Shown: in pieces, positions 56,381-64,000 of the stretch
Numbering within the stretch: position 1 is the first letter of the stretch
Layout: each line of letters begins with the position of its first letter
NCBI RefSeq assembly: GCF_030272615.1
Contig: NC_081413.1
Location: forward strand, 330,543,302-330,607,301
Direction of reading: 5' to 3'
DNA: 64,000 nt
Origin: Cryptomeria japonica
Taxonomy: Eukaryota; Streptophyta; Pinopsida; Cupressales; Cupressaceae
Program-made: the position numbers and the translations under genes
Notes under the pieces: generated by a model
Told to the model about the DNA's origin: nothing
What the model saw: only the letters and a program-made list of their open reading frames with translations
The model's database searches: none

Positions 56381-56604
56381 ATGACAACTTATATATAATC
56401 ATAAATATATTAATATATTTGTGTATTTATAAGTCTAAATTGTAAATTTATATGTTTGAACAACTATGTCAATATATTTCCAGTTTATATGTGTAGATAT
56501 AAATATATATGAATGTTTATATAAATATTCAGATATATTCATTATATAAATGCCTATGTTTTTATTTATTTATTTCTATTTATAAATATATAAATATATA
56601 TATG

Positions 56605-56682
<78 letters not shown>

Positions 56683-56763
56683 AATGTATATATGTATATT
56701 GAAATTATATATAATTAGTTGTATTGTATATATATATATATAACTGTATATGTATACATCGGT

Positions 56764-56839
<76 letters not shown>

Positions 56840-57170
56840 GTCTTTACATATATATATATGTGTGTGTGTGTATATACATATATCTATAGATAGGTAAATA
56901 TCCATTTTATTTAAGCAAAAATATGTCTGTAAATATGTGATCTCTATATAATATATAACTTATATAATATTTTGTTATTTATATATACATAATATGTATT
57001 CATATATAAAATTATATATATAATATTTCTGTATATATATGTAACATGTATATATATACATATATATGTATAATATATTTATATGTATTATATATATATA
57101 AATGTATAATATATATATATATACAAAGATTATATATATATATATATATATATACCTGTTTGCATATTTG
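56381..57170. repeat. AT-rich microsatellite cluster
   Basis: About 800 bp of TATA, GTATA and ATGTATATAT repeats around the TG run. The Tyr/Ile-rich frames at 56509-56718 and 56705-56905 come from the repeats and are not genes. Confidence 0.9.
56611..56679. repeat. (TG)34 microsatellite
   Basis: 69 bases of perfect TG dinucleotide, visible directly. Confidence 0.98.
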
Positions 57171-57440
57171 TGTGTGTGTATTTAGATAGTGTTTATATGC
57201 CTCAGTCTAAACAATTATCGAGTGTGTGTTAATGAATTAACATGGGAGCCTCTAAATGAATTCAATCATAGAGAGTGGAGGTTGAGTTGGATGATTAATT
57301 CTCATCTTCTCCTTTAGTTATGATCTCAGGTTGTTTCTATGTATATGATAGGATATAGGGTATGGATAATTTGTGTGAATGCTACTATATGGTATGAATA
57401 CTGCTATTTATATAAGTTTTGTGTCGGTGTGAAATATTGT

Positions 57441-58020
57441 TTAAGGATAAATGATAGGTGCCACATGGATAACTGTCTTACCATCAACCCCCATGTTAGC
57501 AAGGGAATCGGCTCTTTTGTTGCCCTCCCTGTAGATGTGATTAAAGATGACCCTGTCAAATGTTTTGATGTCTGTCAGTATCTTCGCAATGGAGGCATTT
57601 AGCTTCCAATCAGGCATTGCCCCTTTTCTAAGGGCATTGATGATTATGGCTAAGTCTCCTTCAATGTTGATCCTCTTTATATTTAGTATAATGCATAGGT
57701 TAATCCCTACAGCTAGTGCTTTTATTTCTCCTACATTATTTGTGCATTTACCTAAGGGAAGGGCCATATAGGCCACTTCGTCCCCATTTGAATTATGAAG
57801 GTTGCACCCAAGTCTGACACTCTCTAGGTTGCCCCTAGAAGCACCATCAAAGTTAAGCTTGAACCATCCAACATTAGGGGGGAGCCACTTGCATTCATTG
57901 CATGTTATGTTGTTGGATGGTGGACCTTTACCTATGAAGGGAGGAATCTTTAGACCCTTCCACCTTACTCTCATTTTTTCATCCCAATAGGACATATTGA
58001 CATCTCTCTGATAATTAGAG
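57441..58020 (-). pseudogene. RNase H domain of LINE ORF2
   Basis: C-terminal RNase H of a plant L1-type LINE, which degrades RNA in the RNA-DNA hybrid. The minus frame has W-F-K-L-N-F-D-G-A-S-R-G-N (first Asp), N-N-V-G-E-I-K-A-L (Glu), I-E-G-D-L-A (second Asp) and Y-R-E-G-N-K-R-A-D-S-L-A-N-M-G (last Asp), the complete D-E-D-D set in order over about 130 residues. About 55 residues of linker precede it. The frame is intact to its stop at 57441. Its first residues at 58049-58041 come from the Tat I LTR, so the true upstream coding has been separated by that insertion. Confidence 0.82.
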
Positions 58021-58040
58021 GTCTGGTTGTTAATTATTTC

Positions 58041-59100
58041 TGTATACACCTAAAAATGGTCTGAAGATAGTTAATTAAATACGTAGTTATTTGATTAATT
58101 CCCCTTCCCAATTAATTGAATTCACAAACAATTTAATTAATTTCTCTATTCATCTACTAGTAAATAAATCTTAATGATTTATTTATATAGTTCATCTCAT
58201 ATCCCCCTTTGATTAATTAATTCTAAATTAATTAATGTCTCCCCATATTAATCAATTCTTGTAATCCCTAATTAAGATTAACAAACCTAAGTTTGTTGAG
58301 ATTAATTACCATTTTCCAATTATTTGAATTTCTAAATTCAAATGAGCACATGGCTCCTAACTTTAACCACCCAACCTAACCATCCCCTAACATAACCCAT
58401 TCAATCTAATCTTGGGTCTAACTAACCTTATCTTATCTTGCACATCCAAACCTCCTTATCCTAACCTCCCATGGTGTGGATATTCTCTTCTTGAGACACA
58501 TGACACTTTTGCCACATGTCTCCTCCCTTGGACACTTGCCCTCTCATGAGGAAGGCTCCTTGACACTTGTCACCACAAAGATGACAAGTGTCCCTTCCTC
58601 CAACCTCTTCTCCAACTTCCTCAATCTTGGCCCTTGATATCTTCAGATCAAATATGGATCGTCAATTCCTGCCACCTCAACTTTGGTCTTGGAATTCTTA
58701 TAAATATCCCCCATTTTGGAGCAAGAGGTATCCCATCTCATATCAATTTAGGCATCATTACTATAGGCAATTTGCATTTCAATTATCTAGTAATTAGATT
58801 TTGGATTAATCATAGCATGTTAATCTAGGTTCTCAAATCATGCATTTCATATCATTTTCATAGTCAATCATGATCAAATAGGTACTCAACTCTTGAGTTA
58901 CCACTTTGGAGGTCATTGCTCCGCTGAGAGCCCATCAATTCAACACCTTCAAGGTCCTCAAGAATAGAGAAAAATGGGACATCTCAAAGAAGGCTTATGG
59001 TTTGCATCTTTGACTTAGTTTTGAAATTAAGATTTTCAATTATATTATATTGTCTCATTGTATGTGTATGCCTCTTATATACCACATTTTTAGAATCACA
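58041..59100 (+). repeat. 5' LTR of Tat I
   Basis: 1060 bp from TGTATACACC to AGAATCACA. AT-rich TTAATTAA head, a TATAAATATCCCCC promoter-like stretch near 58698, and TG..CA ends. It is the only apparently full-length LTR of this family in the window. Confidence 0.82.
58696..58706 (+). promoter_or_regulatory. Possible TATA box in Tat I LTR
   Basis: TTATAAATATC, about 400 bp before the LTR end, a typical place for the LTR promoter. Inferred from sequence only. Confidence 0.4.
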
Positions 59101-59105
59101 TAAAT

Positions 59106-59123
59106 TGGCGCCCACCGTGGGGC
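59106..59123 (+). promoter_or_regulatory. Primer binding site, tRNA-Lys-like (Tat I)
   Basis: TGGCGCCCACCGTGGGGC, five bases after the LTR end. It resembles the complement of a tRNA-Lys 3' end and differs from the iMet site of the chromoviruses and of E and F. Confidence 0.75.
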
Positions 59124-59229
59124 CTAGCCCCTTTGTTCTTTAACAAGTTTGCTTGCAGGAAATTTCATTGACAGGTTGATTAGCTCTTTCAAAGTGCAGA
59201 TTGGCTCTCTTGGGTTCCTGAATTGCGTT

Positions 59230-59560
59230 CTTGGTCTCTATTGTGGCATTCTGGCACCTCAAATGGCGTTTATGGGAGATTCCTCAACTCTGTTTTTATA
59301 CTTTTCTATACTTTAGTGCTTTCAGTCTATACTATAGCATTTTTGGTATGTATGGTGGCATTTTTGGCAAATTTGTCAATGTTTTCAGTCTGTTTAACAG
59401 CATTTCTGGTGTGTAGGACATCATTTCTGGTGTGCAGGACATCGTTTCTGGTGTGCAGAATAGCATTTCTAGTGTGCAGGACAGTGTTTCTAGTGTGCAG
59501 AGAAGCATTCTTGGCATATATGATGGTGTTCTTGGTCAATTTGATGGCATTTTTAGTTTT
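59230..59560. repeat. 21-bp tandem repeats, block 1 (Tat I leader)
   Basis: About ten or more units of exactly 21 bp from about 59340 (GTGTGCAGGACATC..TTTCTG type) and looser units before that. Adjacent units differ at a few positions. Because 21 is a multiple of three, several frames stay open through it. Confidence 0.88.
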
Positions 59561-60590
59561 TTATTAATTTTGCAAATATTGTATGTTGCATTCCTCATTT
59601 CCGCTTCTGGACTGTCATTTTCCCGAACCTAATTTGTAGATTGTTGGTTTTGCAGGTACTTATTTTGCTATGAAAGACCGGAGTTATAAACTATTTCACC
59701 GCCAAAGAATACAATATAAACTACTAACTTTGTTTGCAGCCGCAAGATTTTGCACTTATATTTGTTAAATTAGGCACATAGACTAATTACAATGGAAATG
59801 AACAAACATGTCTTATGTGTCTTGATGATAGGCGAGTATTCTCTCACCCTTTTTTAGGTGATCAGAAAGCTAGACTCATCCTTTGCTTTCAATAATGCAT
59901 ATCTTTAGTGGGCGTGTCACAGTGGGAAAAAGTAATCACCCTGTGAGAATGACCCAAGTGAGTACAGCTGGACCTGAGCATTCTAACTCACTATAATAAA
60001 TAGGTCTCTAATGATTAAAGTCTCAGAGGATGGGATTATTTGAGTTTTCTCTTTGAGATCTCTCATATCGGGCATTTTGTAGGGCCTCGCGGTCTCAATC
60101 ACGTTTACGTGACTACAGCTTGTTTTGGTACCTTGTTGGGCTATAGGCCTCAATCATGCTTGCATGAATTCAAGGGGTAATTTCAAACAGAATTCCTGAC
60201 TAAGAACTATAAAAATAGAAGCTACCTGATTCACCTCCGAAAGGGTGATAATCTTTGTGCAAGAGAGATAGTAACTCTCCCAAGACACTTGCCATATCAT
60301 GCCCCCATTAGCATTTGGAGTCGGATAATACAACATTGAGAATCCATTGCGTGAGCCTCAGTGGCCTTATTCTGATTAGCTATTGGGTGTGTACCTAAGT
60401 CAACAAGCAAAGGTTTTCATTCTCAGCCAATCTTCTTAGGATAGACTGATTTATGTGTTTTTAATTGTTAAAAACCTTTGGGACAAAAATACAATCTGAT
60501 TTTTGTGTTTATAAGTCAAGTCAAGATCTCATCCATTGAAATACAACAAACATTTAAAACTCAAACTTCAAACTGTCAAATTCACAAGTT
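59561..60590 (+). other. Tat I leader between repeat blocks
   Basis: No gene recognised. It contains a pair of related phrases GGTCTCAATCACGTTTACGTGA (about 60090) and GGCCTCAATCATGCTTGCATGA (about 60147), 57 bp apart, i.e. a short direct repeat. Confidence 0.45.
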
Positions 60591-60599
60591 TTGCAGCAG

Positions 60600-60845
60600 A
60601 TTTGCTCTTTCAGTCCAAACAGTCACATCTACGGTCCAAACAGTCGCATCTACAGTCCAAACGGTCGCATTTACTGTCCAAACATTAGCTTTTTTAGTCC
60701 AAACAGTTGCTCTTCAGTCCAAACATTAGCTTTTATAGATCAAACATTAGCTCTTTCAGTCCAAACAGTCGCATCTTCAGTCCAAATAGTCGCATTTTTA
60801 ATCCAAATGTCAGCTCTCTTGGTGTTAATGTCAAATTTCTCATTA
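60600..60845. repeat. 21-bp tandem repeats, block 2
   Basis: About eleven units starting GTCCAAACAGTCGCAT or GTCCAAACATTAGCTT, 21 bp each (one of 20). Confidence 0.9.
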
Positions 60846-60877
60846 TTTCAATATTAACTCTCAAAGGTTGAGCATAT

Positions 60878-61160
60878 TAGAGTTTTTGGTTTGTATGTCA
60901 GAGTTCCTGGTCTAAATAGCAGAGTTTATGGTTTGTCTGTCAGAGTTTCTGGTCTAAATAGCAGTCTTTCTGGTCTAAACAACAAAGTTCCTTGTCTCTA
61001 CATTAGAGTTCTTGGTCTATCTGTCAGAGTTCTTGGTTTAAACAGCAGAGTTTCCAGTCTGTTTCTCAGTCTTTCTTGTCTAAATAGCAGCGTTCCTGGT
61101 CTAAACACTAGCTCTCTTGGTCTAAAGGTCAGATCCCTTGGTCTAATCAACAAATCTTGT
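60878..61160. repeat. 21-bp tandem repeats, block 3
   Basis: About thirteen units of 20-22 bp starting GTCTAAATAGCAG or GTTTGTCTGTCAG and ending TTTCTG or TTCTTG. Related in sequence to blocks 2 and 4. Confidence 0.9.
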
Positions 61161-61334
61161 AAGTTGCACGTCAAATAACTCATGTTGCGGCATTAGATCT
61201 CCCATTGGTACTTATTAGGTCTAAACATCCATTTTCTAAATCTGAAATTCATAGAGTTGGGTCAAAATTGTAATCTCCTAAGTTCAAACACTCAATTTGC
61301 TAAACCTACATATCATTATTTGAACTTTAGAGTC

Positions 61335-61555
61335 ACTGTATTACAAAACAAAGTTCCTGGTCTGTCAGTCAACGTTTATGGTCTGTATGTCAACGTTTCT
61401 GGTCAGTATAGTAGCATTTTTGGAAAGTCTGTCAGAGTTTCTGGTCCAAACAATAGCATTTTTGGTCTAAACAACAGAGTTCCTAGTCTAAACAACAGCG
61501 TTTCTTGTCAGTACAATAGAGTTCCTGGTCATTTTGTCAGCATTTCTGGTAAAAT
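61335..61555. repeat. 21-bp tandem repeats, block 4
   Basis: About ten units of the same GTCTGTATGTCAACGTTTCTG-like form. Confidence 0.88.
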
Positions 61556-62049
61556 ACATCAAAATCAGGAAACAAAAATGACCCATTTATCAAACAGTCA
61601 AACATAGAGAGTAGGTCATCTTGTTGGGTCATTCAATTAGGTTATCTTCTATCAAAAACAGATTCAAGAACAAGACACACAAAAGTCTCAAGTATTCACC
61701 TCAAACAAGTTAAAGATCAAACACCTTAAAGTGCAACACCACATTGTCTTTGATCGTTCAAACATAGTTTCTCATCAAGATCTATCATCCTTTAATCATG
61801 AAACTACAACGCTTGATCAAAATAACCTCGTTCTTTATCATAGGATATATCATTCCTATTTGAACTTGGTCATATCAAAAATCACAAAATTTGCACTCCA
61901 AAACTAAGATCGAAAAACTTGTAAACAAGAAAATACTTGAAAATATCATTTCGTGTCTATCCACTTACAAATTTCACCTCAACAATTGATCACTTATAAC
62001 GACACATTACTCAAGATTTAAACCTCAAAAAAACATTCAAAACACATGT
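61556..62049 (+). other. Tat I leader before gag
   Basis: AT-rich, with no repeats or frames that I can support. It leads to the gag start at 62050. Confidence 0.45.
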
Positions 62050-63740
62050 ATGCCCATTCTAACCAGGGCTCAGAGACGAAAGATTGCAGAAATAGAAATA
62101 GAAACGTTTGAAATAACTAAAGACTATAGAAACATGGAACACGAAGATGAAATACAAGTTGAAGAGGAAATAACTGAACAACATTTTAGAGACATCAAAA
62201 AAATCCTCAATTCGAAAAATTTATGCAGAAAATATTGGAGGGAGAAAAAGAAAAATATTTCCTAATGTTAGCAAAATCTGGTGCTACACTCCCCCAAGAT
62301 TTTCATGTAAACAAATTGACACAAAAGAAAAGTGATCCTCCTCCTAATAACAAACAATATGAGGACATCTTTGGTCTCAAAATGAATAACACGTCAATTC
62401 CTAATAACACCAAAACCATTGAAGAGACTTACATCCCCAACAGAGATGAAGTAGAAATTCTGAATAACATTCAATCTAATGAGGATACAAGAAGGACCAG
62501 GGATGAGCCAAGAAGAGATCGAGATCCTCCTAGAATGCAAAATCAAGGTTATGCTAGAACAAATCATGTTGACAATCCTATCATGACTCTCACACAACAA
62601 CTACAAACACTGCAAACACAAATTCAAGATATGCAAAGAGGAAATTTTAGACGATACTCGCTTCAAGAAATATGTCCTTATCCATTCGATAGAAACCTCA
62701 ACATGATACCATTTCCTATACGTTTCAAGACTTTGAGGTACGAAAAATATGACGAAAGCACTGACCCTCAAGATCATATAAGAGAATTTTGCACAATGAG
62801 CATGGAGTTTGCACATGAAGATACATACTTAATGAGACTATTTCCAAAAAGCTTAACTGGATTAGCTATGGAATGGTTCTCCAAACTTCCACCAGGAATC
62901 AGATCATTTTCAGAGTTGGTGGATAAGTTTGTATCCCATATTCATACAACATACAACATGAAGTCACCATGCTAGACCTGTGTAACACAAAACAAAAGAG
63001 CGGAGAACCCTTCATGACATTCTTACAACGATGGAGATGGTTAGCTTCGAGATATCCTCGTACAATGCCAGAGTATGAAAAAATGGACATATTTATCGAT
63101 AACTTAAATGATCAAATGAGTTATTACTTAAAAATGCAAGGAAATCAAAGTTTTGCAAAAATGATTGATAATGGAATCAAAATGGAAGAAGCCATGATAA
63201 AGAAAGGTGAGTTGAAAATATTCAAAGAAGGAATTCACCCTCCTAACAACACTAACAACAATAGTCACAATGATAAACCAAAATTTTGGAATAGAAATCA
63301 TAATGTCGTCAATGATGGGATAGTGGATAACAACAATGTAAAACCAAAGCAACCGGTTTTTAATTTATCCAATCACTCAGCAGCAACTCAACAAAACAAC
63401 AATCACCAAAAAGCAACTATCAAAAATTTCTTTCGAAGACAATTTACAAACATTGGTGAACCCCTTGGGTCCGCATTAAAAACACTTATCGCAAACAAAT
63501 TGAATACTTTACTAGAAGAAAGAAACCAAGGTAAAACCTGCTTGGTGGAACGACAACCATTATTGTGATTTCCATCGAAACAAAGGACACCAAACAAATG
63601 CTTGTCAACGATTAAAACATGTCATCCAAGATTTGATTGATAATGGAATAATAACTGTGGATGGACATACAACAAATGAATCTCACATAGCTTTCAAAAC
63701 TCCACTTCCTAATTATGAGAAGGGTGAATCATCAATAGGG
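62050..63740 (+). pseudogene. Gag of Tat I
   Basis: Starts M-P-I-L-T-R-A-Q-R-R-K at 62050. The frame slips at an A7 run near 62197 (first frame to 62265, second frame reads through to 62975), again near 62960, and again near 63535. The Retrotrans_gag region (62690-63200) has I-C-P-Y-P-F-D, P-Q-D-H-I-R-E-F, Y-L-M-R-L-F-P-K-S-L, then M-L-D-L-C-N-T-K-Q-K and F-L-Q-R-W-R-W-L-A. An Asn-rich linker (63240-63420) follows. The Tat-type zinc motif Y-C-D-F-H-R-N-K-G-H-Q-T-N-A-C (about 63565-63610) is followed by R-L-K-H-V-I-Q-D-L-I-D-N-G. Tat G has the same motifs. Frameshifts make it non-functional. Confidence 0.85.
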
Positions 63741-64000
63741 TAGAATGGTAAGGTAAAGAAAAGGTAAACTATGCTCATGCATATGACAATGTGGTAAATG
63801 TAATCGTGGTTAAAGAGCAACAACATCACGAACCTGCTCATGTTATCACACGAAGCAAAGCCAAAGTGGTTTTGTCGGGTCCTACAACAAACATGTCAAC
63901 CACTACCAAACAATACAATCTAGTGGATCAATTATAGAAAACACCTGCACAAATATCCATCTTAGAACTGTTAAAGCTTTCACCTGCACATAGAGAGATT
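63741..64000 (+). pseudogene. Tat I gag-protease linker, cut by window edge
   Basis: Decayed coding sequence with stops at about 63741 and 63765. It should lead into the protease. In Tat G the matching region precedes the protease at 43540. Confidence 0.5.

Larger units (their letters stand above)
53829..58040 (-). mobile_element. L1-type LINE, minus strand, 3' part
   Basis: The left end is a T run (53830-53843), the complement of a poly-A tail. Read on the minus strand, the sequence before it is ATTAATAAAATTCTTGGC..CGATCAAAA, with an AATAAA signal. The right end carries an RNase H domain in the same orientation (58020-57441). It is cut at 58040 by Tat I, so the upstream ORF2 parts (endonuclease, RT) would lie beyond the window. 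I assume one element, but the 3.6 kb between the RNase H and the tail could include other insertions. Confidence 0.65.
58041..64000 (+). mobile_element. Tat-lineage Ty3/gypsy element I (5' half)
   Basis: 5' LTR 58041-59100, primer site 59106-59123, a long repeat-filled leader, and gag from 62050. It runs off the right edge before protease ends, so pol, any antisense PMD gene, the 3' LTR and the TSD cannot be checked. The LTR start TGTATACACCTAAAAATGG is the same as that of Tat B at 33961, so it belongs to the family that carries the antisense PMD gene. Confidence 0.88.

Noticed and set aside
56509-56905. Cys/Val- and Tyr/Ile-rich frames
   Set aside because: Encoded by TG and TA microsatellites.
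59230-61555. CRISPR-like array
   Set aside because: Units are contiguous and degenerate with no unique spacers, no cas genes, and the context is a plant retrotransposon.
59223-61607. Frames of 60-116 aa with seven-residue repeats
   Set aside because: They follow automatically from a 21-bp tandem repeat, stay open on both strands, and are broken between blocks. No evidence of translation.

Overview
This window is plant nuclear DNA made almost wholly of nested, decayed retrotransposons. I found no intact host gene, rRNA or tRNA gene. Very dense layered insertions, long LTRs (0.8-1.6 kb, one possibly about 3.8 kb), chromodomain and Tat-lineage Ty3/gypsy elements, Ty1/copia-like LTRs and an L1-type LINE point to a seed plant with a very large genome. 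A gymnosperm such as a conifer is a reasonable guess, but nothing here fixes the taxon.

Layout. (1) 1-5330: the 3' part of a Tat-like Ty3/gypsy element (Tat A): an antisense plant-mobile-domain (PMD) pseudogene, a solo LTR inside it (1960-3087, TSD GATCA), a hairpin, a polypurine tract (PPT) and a 3' LTR starting at 4399. (2) 5331-34354: a second Tat-like element (Tat B): decayed pol (RT, RNase H, a second 'archaeal' RNase H, integrase) to 9343, a solo LTR (10768-12142, TSD CATTG), then an antisense PMD pseudogene, hairpin, PPT and the start of its 3' LTR (33961). The PMD gene of Tat B is split by an 18.1-kb chromovirus C (13439-31558, TSD TACCA). The integrase of C is split by element D (18825-29266, TSD GATTG), and D holds a minus-strand copia-like element E (21246-27911, TSD GAACC). 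(3) 34355-40569: a second copy of the E family (F), minus strand, with one truncated LTR. (4) 40570-53565: a third Tat element (Tat G) with gag, protease and RT. Its RT is split by chromovirus H (45558-53295, TSD AGATC). (5) 53566-58040: the start of another Tat LTR (J), then a minus-strand LINE with a C-terminal RNase H and large microsatellites. (6) 58041-64000: the 5' half of Tat I: LTR, a tRNA-Lys-like primer site, a leader full of degenerate 21-bp repeats, and a frameshifted gag that runs off the window.

How the parts work. C and H are the same kind of element: tRNA-iMet primer site, gag with an RGG-rich tail and a zinc knuckle, then protease, RT, RNase H, integrase and a chromodomain-like tail. 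Both are dead. C has lost the RT active site through an in-frame deletion. H keeps one frame for about 4.5 kb, but many Gln/Trp codons have become stops. E and F have everything needed in cis for copia-type mobilisation (LTRs, iMet primer site, GGGGGAGAT-type PPT) but no recognisable protease, integrase or RT. They carry a coiled-coil plus four-zinc-knuckle ORF1 and a long ORF2 of unknown function, so they look like a non-autonomous family with its own proteins.

The best candidates for something not yet described are the E/F family with its ORF2; the antisense PMD gene plus PPT-adjacent hairpin in the Tat elements; and the recurring 20-21 bp periodic arrays in non-coding parts of Tat elements A, B and I.
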